Shown here one piece after another: positions 10,971 to 24,300 of a DNA stretch of 64,000 nt. Location of the stretch: assembly GCA_903813345.2 (NCBI GenBank), contig CAIIXF020000001.1:16943915-17007914 (forward strand). The letters are read 5' to 3'. The DNA is from Owenia fusiformis (lineage: Eukaryota > Annelida > Polychaeta > Sabellida > Oweniidae). The position numbers and the translations under genes were made by a program. Under the pieces are notes generated by a model. The model made no database searches and was not told the DNA's origin. It worked only from the letters and a program-made list of their open reading frames with translations. Within the stretch, counting starts at the first letter, position 1, and every line of letters starts with the position of its first letter.

Positions 10971-12605
10971 TGTCCCCACCACATAGTGTACGGCCATATT
11001 GTCGGCCTAGGCGCGTCCGTCTCTCTGTCCGTCCGTACATCCGGCAATTTTCTCCAAAACCGCTACAGATATCACCTTCAAATTTTCAGGGATAACTTAT
11101 GAGTGCATACAGATGTGGATGAAAAAAATTAACTCGATACCTACTTCCTGTCGGCCATTTTGAAGTCAAATGCTAAAATCCTTGTCTGCAAACTTTAAGA
11201 AAAACGGCTTCACAGTTGCTTTTAAAACTTTAACATCTTGTTCAGCTCACTTCATTCTTGATCTGATTAGGTTTTGGACCTGTTAGCTCAGTCATGTCAG
11301 CCATTTTGAATGTTTTAAGAAAAGTTAGCGCGCGATAATACTTTGTATCATATTGAATGGTGTTTTTCAGTTTTCATACTTTAACTTTTTAGTAGCTTTA
11401 TAAATAATTTCAGGTGTACTTTGTTGTAAAAGCTTATGTTATTTTTAACAGTTGTTATATGTGATAATTTTGTAAAAACTCATAATCACTTTTTTATTGT
11501 CGGCCATTTTGGATTTTTCCGTCCTAAAATCTTGTCTTGTAAAGTCTTGTCTACGCATTTTCAGGTGAACCGTTTGGTAGATCAATTTCAAATTTTCAGG
11601 GATGATTCTTAGTATGAGAATCTAGATCTGATTAGTTTTTGGGCATTCTGGGTAAATGTCAAGGCAGCCACTTTGGATTTTCCATCCTAAAATCTTGTCT
11701 GTAAAGTCTTGTCTACGCATTTTCAGGTGAACTTTTTGGTAGATCAATTTCAAGTTTTCAGGGATGATTCTCAGTATGAAAATCTAGATCTGGTTATTTT
11801 TACGGCATTCTGAATAAATGTCAAGGCAGCCATTTTGGATTTTCCGTTTTAAGATCTTGCCCGTAAAGTCTTGTCCACGCGTTTTTAGGTGAACTGTTTG
11901 GTAGATCAATTTCAAATTTTCAGGGATGATTCTAGTATGAAAATCTAGAACTGATTAGTTTTTGGGCATTCTGGGTAAATGTCAAGGCAGCCATTTTGGA
12001 TTATCTGTCCTAAAATCTCGTCTGTAAAGTCTTGTCTACACATTTCCAGGTGAACTGTTTGGTAGATCAATTTCAAATTTTCAGGGATGATTCTTAGTGT
12101 GAAAATCCAGAATAGATTCAAGGAGGATTGGCTCCCAGAATGCAACACCGATATTCTGCAAAACAATCACCTAGCGATAGCTTTGTTGGAGAGTATCGGG
12201 TCATTCTCCATGCAGTCGTACAAATTATACAGACACGAATAGCAAATGACGCATGCGTGGAGATTAAAGAATATCGAGTTGGAACCCTGGCTTCCAATCC
12301 TCCTTGGAATAGATTAGTTTTTGGCATTCTGGATAAATGTCAAGGCAGCCATTTTGGATTTTCTGTCCTCAAATCTTGTCTGTAAAGTCTTGTTTACATG
12401 TTTTCTGGTTAACTGTGTGACGGATCAATTTCAAATTTTCAGGGGTGGTTCTTAGTATGAAAATCTAGAACTGACTGATTTTTGGGCATTCTTGGTAAAT
12501 TTTAAGGTGGCCATTTTGGATTCTCCGTCCTCAAATTGTGTCGGCAAAGTCTTGTCTACTCATTTTTAGGATAACCACTTGACAGGATCACCCATAGGTG
12601 GGGAC
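10971..12605. mobile_element. TIR element TGTCCCCACC with an internal 160 bp array
   Basis: Starts TGTCCCCACC and ends GGTGGGGACA. The interior is about six degenerate units of about 160 bp, each with GTAAAGTCTTGTCTACGCAT, TTTCAAATTTTCAGGGATG, a CTGATTAGTTTTTGGGCAT core and GGCAGCCATTTTGGAT. A GTCCGTCCGT run sits near the left end. One unit is split by the MITE at 12119-12306. No coding capacity. A non-autonomous DNA element that carries a satellite fits best. Confidence 0.7.
12119..12306. mobile_element. 188 bp MITE with a 9 bp target duplication
   Basis: Ends CAAGGAGGATTGG and CCAATCCTCCTTG, flanked by direct repeats GAATAGATT at 12110-12118 and 12307-12315. Removing the insert and one repeat restores a normal 160 bp array unit (AGATTAGTTTTTGGCATTCT), which confirms the insertion. 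The 8-9 bp duplication and CA/TG ends fit a hAT-like or Mutator-like MITE. Confidence 0.85.
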
Positions 12606-12674
12606 ATATTGTACACATTTGTGTTCTTGTCTAAAATTGAGTACATGTGTATGAAAATGTCATTGGAATGAGAA

Positions 12675-13060
12675 AAAGGTACTGTCCTTACATGCCCTCT
12701 TATCTGCCTCCATATATAAAGGTGCTGTCCTTACATGCCCTCTTATCTGCCTCCATATATAAAGGTGCTGTCCTTACATGCCCTCTTATCTGCCTCCATA
12801 TATAAAGGTGCTGTCCTTACATGCCCTCTTATCTGCTTCCATATATAAAGGTGCTGTCCTTACGTGCCCTCTTATCTGCCTCCATATATGAAGGTGCTGT
12901 CCTTACATGCCCTCTTATCTGCCTCCATATATGAAGGTGCTGTCCTTATATGCCCTCTTATCTGCCTCCATATATGAAGGTGCTGTCCTTACATGCCCTC
13001 TTATCTGCCTCCATATATGAAGGTGCTGTCCTTATATGCCCTCTTATCTGCCTCCATATT
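12675..13060. repeat. 42 bp minisatellite, about 9 copies
   Basis: Unit AAGGTGCTGTCCTTACATGC followed by CCTCTTATCTGCCTCCATATAT, nearly identical copies in tandem in the space between L3MBTL and TRAPPC12. Confidence 0.95.
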
Positions 13061-14421
13061 TATTTCAATGTTAATTTTGATATTTGCTTCACAAAGTTAA
13101 ATATACACGTACAATATGTTCATTTGTCTGAATTAACAGGTACCACGTGGCATAAATATATGAATACACCATAAGCTGTATCTATTTAATCTAGAATTCT
13201 TTTGCTATGTTTCTGTTGCATATTGTATTTTAGTAGTGCAGGATGTGGCATGTAATATATGATATGTTAAATAGCACTAAGTACTTCTATATCATTGTTA
13301 ATTAATTGGTGGAGGAAGGTTCACTCAAGTCTAATACATATTACGCACATTGCCATTCAGTGGCATTCAGAGTGTTAAGTGGAAATATTGTTTTTCAAAA
13401 ATTGATTTGGGAAGGAATACAAATGTAAGAATATAAAATTCTCATAGGAAAGCCTCATTGTTGCTTATGTGCCATGCATTTTTTACTGTACAGTGTATAT
13501 ATATCATGTAAATACTATCATCAAATGAAGCCGTTACACATGTATATTTGGTATCTTCTATGTGTTAGGAAGTATATGAAACACTTATTCCAGCTTTTGG
13601 CATAAATCCTTAGATATGTTTAATTTAATTGAATTCTGCATTCATGTTTGTCTCAAAATAAAGCTGTAGTTACTTTGCTATGTTGAATTATGGCATACTG
13701 GACTGTGTGGGTACAGTCTTAAGGCTTAAGTCATAAATGTAGGTGGAGTAGAATACATTAACAGGATGATTTAGTTGTATATTTTTACATGTTTGCTTAC
13801 AAGCTGATATCACATGTAATTAAAAATAGAGCACATGAGTATTAAGCATGTGAGCACATGTCTGTGAGCCTATGTACGTGGCACATGTAGGTGACACATG
13901 TATGACTGTCTAATAGAAGGGCTGGTCCTGCTGAGAAGGAATTTGTAAATCTAGGGAATACATGTTATTATGTGTACATATATTTTTATGAAGTGCAATC
14001 ATATATTTTTAGAAATGTAAGAATATTCAGTTAAAAGTAGATGAACTAAATTGTCTACCTACGATTGGGTTTAGCTTTTCAGTTGATAGGTATTGGTGTA
14101 TGTACATAAAATGATTTTACTAACGGAAATAAATAAATGTACAAAACTATAATATTCTTATATATTATTTTAATTTATTTATTCTATGATATGTCCATGT
14201 TATAAACATGGTGAACATTTTTTATTGCACATAACTGTAGTACGGAACCAGTCAATATTTGATGTCTCAAAACATACATTTCAGACTGAACATTTTCTCA
14301 ATTGGCTTACATGGTGTAAATTTTTCATATGTCCCCAGAACATAATAGCAATATATCTGTGATTGGAATATGATGTCCCATCAAGACTATTAATAGTTAT
14401 ATCTTCCTAACTCGTTTCAGC
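13061..14421. other. Intergenic stretch without recognised features
   Basis: AT-rich sequence between the convergent genes. It contains AATAAA-like sites near 13660 and 14130 on the plus strand and CACATGT-rich text near 13850-13910. I see no gene. Confidence 0.5.
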
Positions 14422-14426
14422 ATTAT

Positions 14427-14639
14427 GCCTCGGTCAAATTTGCTCCGATTCATCAGCCGGCGCCTGGCTGATTGCAGTATTTTGTTCAAAACTGATTTCA
14501 CCTTGCTTCAAATTGAACTAACTTTTTTTTAAAATCAGTTCATATCTGACCTCAGATTTGAGATTTGACCTTCAACTTTGAACAAAATACGCATTCGGTC
14601 GGGCGCTGGCTGATGAATCAGAGCAAATGTGACCTAGGC
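14427..14639. mobile_element. 213 bp TIR element flanked by ATTAT
   Basis: The two ends form an imperfect inverted repeat of about 32 bp (GCCTCGGTCAAATTTGCTCC inwards on the left, the inverse ending GACCTAGGC on the right). ATTAT is present on both sides (14422-14426, 14640-14644). It lies downstream of the TRAPPC12 stop, beyond the candidate polyadenylation signal. A Harbinger-type MITE is possible, but the family is not certain. Confidence 0.65.
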
Positions 14640-14796
14640 ATTATATCTTAATGCAATCTATGACTGGAACCATATGAACCTAAATGAAAAATCTCAACGA
14701 TGTAAGATCTCTTAACATTCAGATATTCTAATCTAATGAGTTGCTTCATTTGAAATCGATGTTTCTCCACAAAGCATAATCAGTTTCTTCACTCTT

Positions 14797-14802
14797 TTTA
14801 TT
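14797..14802 (-). other. Candidate polyadenylation signal of TRAPPC12
   Basis: AATAAA on the minus strand about 540 bp after the TRAPPC12 stop; the first one met when reading downstream. A further site occurs near 14173. Confidence 0.4.
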
Positions 14803-15342
14803 GACCAGTTTGACACCAATATTTTCATAGTTTTAACTGAATTTGAAAGGGAACATACATTAAGGATAAAAGACTAAATGACTTCACTGTTTCAAAGTAG
14901 ACAATGTCATACAATTGTCACTGGATACATGGTTAAGTTCACTCAACTATGGAATGTGAAAATGTTACAACACATTAGAAGCAACAATGAAAAGAATAAA
15001 AAGCCCTATAAACTGTATAAACCATACTAAATCAATAAAGAATGTCAACCTTAGTGTGAACCATACTAGAAATGATTTATGATAAAACATTCATTTTAGG
15101 AATAAAAAATGCTAGAAACTGTAACATTTGTTTTAGTCAATAGAGTAAACCTAGAGAGTTCTAATAAAGTAAACTAAGAACAGTAGAATTTTTATAAAGG
15201 TTAAGATCAGCTTGTTATTTCTAAGCTCCGGTCTTTATAATCTTGGAATCATAAATCATTATCAAGTCCATTTGTTGTAAAACTTTGAAAAGTTAATATT
15301 TCCCAAACTGAGTATCTAATGCAACAAATCTGTTGACATTTT

Positions 15343-18300
15343 CTATGACATTTTTAGACAGGCTGCGTTAAAGCCGTTTCCTTTGTGCTGGCTCACTAAC
15401 TCGAGAAGTCCTTGTTTTTTCTGGATCGCTTTCGATGATTCAAGTTCATGTAATGTACAGAGGTTAAATAGGATACCATCTTGGAGGTATTTGGCTGGGT
15501 TGTTACGAACGAGGTGTTCAAGGATCTCCAATGCTGATGTTAATTTTCCAGTATATAGAGCACAAACTGCCATATTGTTGACTGCCTGGAACAAGAGATT
15601 GCATTTGTTTAAACACAGGTGCTTAAAATGTGAGGAGATTCGTCAAAGGAGAATGCCTTTATATTCAGGTATAAAATTAGACTTATAGAGATCTTAATAG
15701 AGGTCTTAATTTGAATAAGCGGTTAAAGTTAACTCACCACAGCATTGTTAGGATCTAGTTCACTTGCAGATTTGAATAATTCAAAGGCCTCTTTATATGA
15801 GCCTTTACCAAGGTGCAGGAATCCCCTGAAATCAAACAAACAAAACTCAAAATTAAAAATTGTGAATTTAATTCTTAACCCATTGAAAACCCAGGGTGCA
15901 CTAGCTATAATTGAGTTAATGAACATTTTGTGAAGACAATATTGGAACTACAGAAAAAGTTGTTTTCTAACTTTAGTCTACTTGGAACTCTGGCAGTTAA
16001 AACATGGCTTTTAACATACAAAATTCCACCACCTGCCATTTGTTACAGACACTGAATGCCAAACATCAACCACCAAATGCTGAACACATACCGCTTAATG
16101 CCAAACACTCTCCACAAAAAGTTGGAGACCATAACAATATGTCACAACTTATGGTGGTGACATAAAAATTTGACTGAAAAATTGTCTATATTGAGATAAA
16201 ATACTCAGTTTGCCATGATTATTCCAAATGTTACTTTTACAAAGTCACTCACTCATTCAGCAGATCTGTTGAATCCTTCTTTCCACCACTGGCAAGATGT
16301 CCATCCTTAATTCCTTGAAATTGTTGTTCTGCAAGATTTAGCTGCCCCATCTGAAATAAACACAAAGCAATAAACAAACAAGGCATTAAAACATGTCAAA
16401 ATGTCACCACCTGCAAATGGTGGATTCTTACAGATACTGACATCTACCACTAATGCAGAAACTGAATACCAGTCACAAAAACAGTGTCTAAAACGAATGA
16501 ATAACAAGGGATTAAAACGCAAAATGTTGCCACCTCCCATTTGTTACAGACACTGAAATGCAAAACACTAGTCCACAAAAAAGTTGGAAACTATAACAAT
16601 ATGTCACCACTTGTGGTGGTCACATCATAAGATAGGACAATTAAACCAAAATTATAATTCAGTACTCATACAGTTGTATAGTTCCGAATTCAGATTGGTC
16701 AAAAAGTGTCCCAATACAGTGTAAATGCTTATCTCATCATTCAAGATCTGGCTTTGCTTCTATCACAACTATGGAAAGAATTGAAATACCCCTGGACCAA
16801 GGATGTGCTTATCTGTGTCAGTGGCGTAGTGTGGGTATTATGTGAGTGTACGCCACGAGTTAGTGAAGCAAACAAGCTTTTAGGGGGTTTGGGGGGGGGG
16901 TTCTCCCCCGAGAAAATGAGATTGGATTTGAAGCCTTCTATGTGGCATTTTAAAATATGAAATTCTGACTAATATGGACCAATAAAATGTAAATTATTGG
17001 CGCTCTTTTCAGAATATCCAGTATTTTTAAAGTGTGGTGCAATTCAATATAAAAATCAACTTTTCTCTAAATTTTGAGAGTATGCCATGGCGTTTTGTGT
17101 GTATATGATGCTACGCCATTGTATGTGTATACAAAGGATTGCTATCGATATGGTAAACTGAATTCAACAATGTTTTTCTCTTAAACCAATTATTGACAAC
17201 AGTGATTTAATTATTTGTATATATTTTATATAACTGTTTTTAGTGCAGTTGTTTTTTGTTCCTTTCTACCAATTCTTGAGAATGAAAAAATATCTTTCCG
17301 AACCTCTCAATATTATAGTTATACAAACGAAATTTTGGTTGATTTATCAAAAAGTATTCAAAGAATTAAAACAAAAACTACTATTTTTAAATCAACAAGC
17401 GTGTTCAAAAAGTTCACCATATCGAAACCAATCCTTTGGAACATTACTTGACACAGATATTGAGAAAAACGGGACAATAAAAAGTCAGGAGCTGTTCATT
17501 CACAAGAGAAGTTCCTAGGTGTAAGAATCCCTGAGGTCCTTTTTTGAAAATCATTTCCCTTTTGAATATAATTTTACAGAGTAAATGATCAGAATCAAAA
17601 TTTGAATATTGAGCGGACAAGTGGATAACTTAAAAAGGTAAGAGAAAGTCAAAATTTAAAGGATCAATTAATCATCAAGATATAAAATTGAAAAGCTCTT
17701 AGTCATGTTAAGTTGGGTCTCTGCCAACCTGGTTGAGTGTAATATCTACAGTTACCTCGTTTAATTAACACACAACTAAATGAGCGTTTGATTTGCTAAA
17801 CGATATGCGTCACCCTTTAATAACAAGCGGATGTATACCTGGAGAAATATCCGGCCAATGGAGCTGCTAATTGCCGCCTGGTTTTTCTCGTCTTTTGTAA
17901 GAAGGGTCTGCAGTATCTCAATACAGGAGGTATAGTCCTGAAACAGCAAGTACACGAGATTCGTATTAGTCACTGCTACTCCTGTTATATACCTTCCCAA
18001 CCTTACTGAACTCAGCTGCTCCCAGCTAAGGGGAATGTCCATAGACTGATCTTACTTAAAGCTAAGTCAAATATGAGGTCACAAGATTGAATTTTTGCAT
18101 TTTAGGAAATTTGAACATATGCTATCTGAGACGAGATTTGAAAGATATGCCATAAGCCCCAATCAAGGTGAATATATAGAAAGATTGGTCACACAAAGGC
18201 TCATATTAAGGGGTCAATAATTTATGTGTATGACCAAAAATGGGAAGAGATAGATCCTATAACCACCAAGCAAGGAACATTCTCATTTTACTTTATTATA

Positions 18301-21300
18301 GGGGCTATTTTGCTTTCTTGTTTTTATGTACTTTTGTTTTTTTATTCAAAGTAACTTTTCGTGAGGATAAAATTAGTTTGAACTATACTAGTTCTATATT
18401 TTGTTTCATTAAGTTTTCAACCGAATTAAGTACACAGTGTACTTCCAAGTAGATTGCTGCTACTAGGCAATAACGCAAATGCGAGTAGGTAGTAACCAGT
18501 TTCACCACCAGGTGGCTCGCTCGGGTCAGATAGCATGGCGGGTATAGTAGAAAGTTCCCTTTAACTTAAATTACATCTTTTTTAGTGGTTCAATTTTCAT
18601 GTAACCCTTATGTATCGAATAGTTATGCAAATTAAAGTATGTCCAGTAAAAGAAAATGTTATACCAATACAAGAAAAGATATTTCACTTTTTGTGAATTT
18701 GTAATATGGAGTCTATGGGGAATCAACCCGATTTTCAAAAAGGATTAAATTTTCAAAGTTGATAAATCATTTTCTAAACCATATTTTTTGATGTATTTTT
18801 ACATGTAGATTTCAAATATGACATCACTTTGACTGAATTTTGAATATTTATGATGTAAATCAAGATCATTTCTACTCGCATCTAGTCTATTACAAACAGC
18901 AAAATCCTATGGCTTGAAGATGTATGAGGGTAAAAGGGAAATAGGGTTACACTCTACTATGGGCTTTCATACCCCCCATGTCTCTACATACATACCTTAA
19001 TAGACAGCAGGACATTCGAAATAGTGTAAAGCAATTTGATTTCACGCTTTCTCCACAAATCCACTGATGCTGAAAAACAGAAAGTAAAGGTTAATTAAAA
19101 CATAATGTCACCTTGTTATATCAAATACTATAATATAGTGGTTCCACAATGCAATTCCTGACTGATCAAAGCATGTAGAACACACAGGTTGGACCCAATT
19201 ATTAGTGCGTAATTTAAAGTGTGAGGTTCCAGCATGAAATTTTAAACAAGGGCGGCAATCCAAGTTTAACAGCTAGCACACAATATTCAGATGGATGGGG
19301 AGTGAGGTGAGCTGTTTACGGATTTGGCTTCAGATAATGTTAAAAACTCCGCAGAAAGCTATATCAATATCTAGATTTATTTGTGGCTGCACTCAGTAAT
19401 AATTTATCATTACACTGTGATTATAGCACCATGTATAATACATATTTTACTAATGATATCCCTTAATTAACTTATTTTGATCTAGGTATTAACATGGAAA
19501 ATGTCACTACATTCCATTTGTTACAGACACTGACCACCAAATTCACTAATGTTGTCCCTCCATTAACTTTTTTTGATCTGGCATTAACATGCAAAATGTC
19601 ACCACCTGCCATTTGTTACAGATGCATACCACCAAATGTCAAATGCTGAATGCCAAACACAATCCCCCAAAAATTTGGAGACTATATAATAACAATATGT
19701 GGTAGTGACATAAAAATTGAAGAAGGGACCAATTACGAATCTAGGCTCCCCTATGTATGAACCAGGCACAATTTTTTTAATTCTTAGTTGATTTCCAGGA
19801 TGAGATTTTTCTTTTTTTTCATTTCTCATTTATTCCATATATAATATATAAAAAATACAATACAATATTATTGCCTACATTTTTCAACATTGTCGGCAAT
19901 ATACAAAGCATGTCAAACTGGAAATAATGGAAATACAATAGATTAGGTCCATAATATAGATGGTGAAAAATGTTAGAGGTGCAGTAAAACCCGTATATAG
20001 TGAATACCGATGAATCTACAAAAAGTGTTCACTCAGGTAGGTGTTCACCACAGAGGGGATTTTATACAAGAGTCCATGTAAACTGTGTCTTGAAGTGGTG
20101 TTCACTAGACACAGGTGTTCACTAGAGAGAGGTGTTTACTAAGGTTTACTGTTTTATACTAGATTTGTGCTTGATTTCTAGCCCTTTATTAACACTTCTA
20201 TAAATAGTTTCAAAATTGGGTTACCCTTATTATAGGTTCATAAATGAGTGTCAATATTAATTATGTTTTTGATGTGAACTGTATCAGATTCAAATGACAA
20301 TCTTCAAAAATATCAGGTATTAGGACAGATTAAATGCTATCCTAACATAGACTGAGGGGGGAAACACAATCGAGAAACGTTAATTAATGACTGAAAAATA
20401 CAAGATCAGCGTAGGAACCATACTTCCTGAGTTAGAAATCATGATTAGAGCCAGAGGGCATTAAACCATTATGGTATAACTAGATAATGGCAAAGCCAAG
20501 GTGTAACAAACTCCATTGAACATTTCTTAGAGCATAAGGCAAGACTGCCAAACATTATTTCTCAATAGGCCACAATACTGGATGATTTGCCAAATTATAA
20601 TCTGTCAAGCTCGGATGTATTTACTTATTAATAACAACAAAAGACATCTGTCATTTTTGGCTTTTTGAGCATATCATAAAAATCTCAAAAATCCCTTGAT
20701 TACTTTTCAGAGAAAAGTCATAGAGTCATAGAACAAGACACACAGTGATAAATATCGCACTTTGAAGAGCAAACTGGCCACCATGCAATTTACCCAGCAT
20801 GGCCAAAACCTAATCAGACCTTGGCACTAGTCTGCTCTTGCATCTGTAAACATTTCAAGTTGACAAGGTTAGCGGTTTTCCTGCAATTTTGATGACAAGA
20901 ATTTATTTGTAGTCTTGAACTTTGGGAAAATTTAGATAACATTATTTGTGACCTAATTTGATGACCTTCGACCTTGAAAATTTTGTAATTAGCTGACCTA
21001 AATTTAAATCCAAAATATCAATTTAGAAAATCAAATTTTTGACCTTTTCAAGGCCACTGAAGGTCAACGAAAGGTCAAATCTGAAATCTAAGGTCAGATT
21101 TGAACTTCTGAGAACTTGTAGATGTTTTTAAAAAAGAAATTGGTCAATTTGGAGCAAGTTGAAAAATTCAAAATGGCCGCCAAATTGAAAAATTCAAAAT
21201 GGCCACCATGTAATTCAGCCAGCATACCCCAAACCTAATCAGATCTTGGCAATAGTCTGTTCTTGCATCTGTAAAAATTTCAAGTTTAACGGATAAGTGG

Positions 21301-24300
21301 TTTTCCAGGAATTTTGATGACAAGATTTGTTGAAAAATTCAAAATGGCCACCACATAGTTTACCCAGCATGCCCTTAACCTAATCAGATCTTGGCACTAG
21401 TCTGCTATTGCATGTGTAAAAATTTCAAGTTGAACAGGTTAGCGGTTTTCTTGGAATTTTGATGACAAGAATTGATTTGTAGTCTCAAACTTTGAGAAAC
21501 TTGGATAACATCATTTGTGACCTAGTTTAATGACCTTGACTTTCGACCTTGAAAATTTCACTTTTTCAGACCTCAGTAGGTGTTTTGTAATTAAGCTGAC
21601 CTAAATTTAAATCCAAAATATCAATTTAGAAAATCAACTTTTTTGACCTTTTCAAGGTCACTGAAGGTGAATGAAAGGTGAAATCTGAAATCTAAGGTCA
21701 GATTTGAACTTCTGAGAACTTGTAGATGTTTTTAAAAAAAAAATTTGGTCAATTTGGAGCAAGTTGAAAAATTCAAAATGGCCGCCAAATTGAAAAATTC
21801 AAAATGGCCACCATGTAATTCAGCCAGCATACCCAAAACCTAATCAGATCTTGGCAATAGTCTGCTCTTGCATCTGTAAAAATTTCAAGTTGAACGGATA
21901 AGTGGTTTTCCTGGAATTTTGATGACAAGATTTGTTGAAAAATTCAAAATGGCCGCCACATAGTTTACCCAGCATGCCCTTAACCTAATCAGATCTTGGT
22001 ACTAGTCTGCTCTTGCATCTGTAAAAATTTCAAGTTGAACAGGTAAGCAGTTATCCTGGAAATTTGATGACAAGATTTGGTTTATGTCCCGCCCGCCCGC
22101 CCAAACGCCCGCCCAACAGCACAAGACGACGACAATATAGCACTTTTTCAAAGTGCGATAAAAAGTGACACAGATAGAAATGGCAACCTTGTGGGGAAAT
22201 TATCAAAAAGACTATATGCAATACTTCCAAGTATTTACATCTAATATATTAACAAAAGTGCTACCATCACAGGCTGGTATCGAAAGATTTGTCCGCTGTG
22301 ACGGAGCATGCTATTTTTCATAAAAACACTAAGAATGCTTCACGATTTATTTCTTAACTCATATGTTTCGTTTTATCAAAGATGATTACTTACTCCATGC
22401 AATGGATATATCATTTGCGTGTAACCTTCACTTCTGTTTGAAGTCCAATAACGCTAGGAGTAAAATCTATTGAAAACGGCGCCAGAGTATCAAACTCTAA
22501 AATGTACCATTTCTTTTTTAATCTTTTAATAGTATGATATAGTGACACGATAATATTAACATATGTTTTCACCATAACTCTGAATGTATTAATGAAATAT
22601 TAATGCATTGTGTCTTTTTATTTTTTTTATAAAAAAATAATATTAATATTTTTTGTCCGCTGTGACGGAGCATTTTCACAGTTCACATTTGCAACTGCTC
22701 CGTCACAGCGGACAAAAAAATTAAACATTATTTTTTATAAAAGAATTAAAAAGACCAAATACATCAACATCTCATTTATACCTTCATAGTTATGCTGAAA
22801 CCATGTGTAAATATTATCGTGTCACTATATCGTGCCATTAGAAAGTTAAACAAGAAATGGTACATTTTGAAGTATGATACTCCGGCGCCATTTTCAATAG
22901 CTTTTCTTCCCAGCGTAATTGGACTTCAAACAGAAGTGAAAGTTACCCGCAAATGATATATCCATTGCATGGAGTTAGTAATTTTGTATGGTATAACGAA
23001 ACTTGTGAGTTAAAAAATAAATCATGAAGTATTCTTAGTGTTTTTATGAAAAATAGCATGCTCCGTCACAGCGGACAAATATTTCGATACCAGCCTGTGA
23101 CCATATATTTTAATAACAAAAAAAAGAATTTGAAATTTTGGACCATATCAAAACCTTGCTCATAATGATCTGCATGAAAACCATTACAATTTCATACGAA
23201 ATTCTTAGAAAAATGCTGTAAAATCAAGACATTTTGAAAATTAGTTTTCAAGCAGAAATTGTATTTCCATGAGACATAAATTTATAAAATATGAAAAATA
23301 TTGGTGCAACAGTATTTGAGGTATCACCTGGCTCAAGCCCATGCCTGGATCAACTGAGAGACAGACAGATGAACGATGCATGGGTGGACATCAATACAGA
23401 CAGACAAAGAAATTCTCATTATCCCCTGAAGTTCATAATAAAAACACTCATTCGAAAGTAGAGTCCTTTTTACTTTGATTAATTAATCATTAGAACCTGT
23501 TGCTTCAAGGTGGAATGAATACGAACAACAACATTGAAGGTGTAGTTAATAGTCTAGCTACACGGTCTTGTTGGTAAAATAGATAAGGGGGAAGGTCCAC
23601 TGTCTTGAAGCAAGATGATGTTGTTAATAGTTTTGATCAAAACAGCAAAGGCTATCAAGCAAGTCACCTTTTTTCTGTCATTCTAATAGAGAAACTATAT
23701 TAGAATTTCTCTAAGTAAAAATCACTATATAACATGGCAGCAACTTAGACCAAAAACATGTACAACGATAAGTGATACCAGTAGTAAACTTAAAGGGACT
23801 GTCGAAGCTATAGCAACCTAAAAACTGTTTAGGAAAACCACTCCTTTAAGAGTGGTAAAAATATACCTTGACGTGTGTCATCGCTCAGTTCTATTGCGGC
23901 ACCTTCTTCAGACAGACCAGAGCCAAGGTTGGTGAGGATCTATAACAAATAAATTAATCAGTCAACCATTCATTTTCTAATATGAATAAAATAGCCATCA
24001 CATAAAGATGCACATACAAGATGAAAAAAGCGTCGTATCAGTTGTCAATTTCCAGACATTTTCTACTGAGTTAATGTAGTGTGAATTATTGTAGCCTCAA
24101 AACCATGAATATTATACTCTTTATTTTGAAACAAGTTGATTAATAAATTCTTCTTTTGCAAGTACATGAAATACAAAACTTCATCGAAAACATTCTTATC
24201 TCTCATGCCAATCGTTACACGGAACAACCAATCTGGCGTTCAATTAAAAATATATTCAAAAGAAAACAGATGAATTCCAGCTTCCTGGAATTTTAAAAAA

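Larger units (their letters stand above)
15826..17838 (-). other. TRAPPC12 introns around the 16253-16350 exon
   Basis: Apart from the exon, this stretch holds copies of the dispersed ATGTCACCACCTGCCATTTG repeat (16024-16166, 16388-16630), a CAGTGGCGTA-ended element (16819-17121), and from 17130 to 17410 a repeat beginning ATCGATATGG that recurs near 38475-38810 and, inverted, 40266-40510. No other gene seen. Confidence 0.6.
19070..23866 (-). other. TRAPPC12 intron, 4.8 kb
   Basis: Contains ATGTCACCACC repeat copies, a pogo-like MITE (19982-20151), an array-bearing TIR element (20753-22160) and an 834 bp palindrome (22267-23100), listed separately. From 23101 to 23866 there is unique AT-rich sequence, with a short segment at 23560-23620 resembling the flanks of the poly-G tract at 34386. 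No gene seen. Confidence 0.6.
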
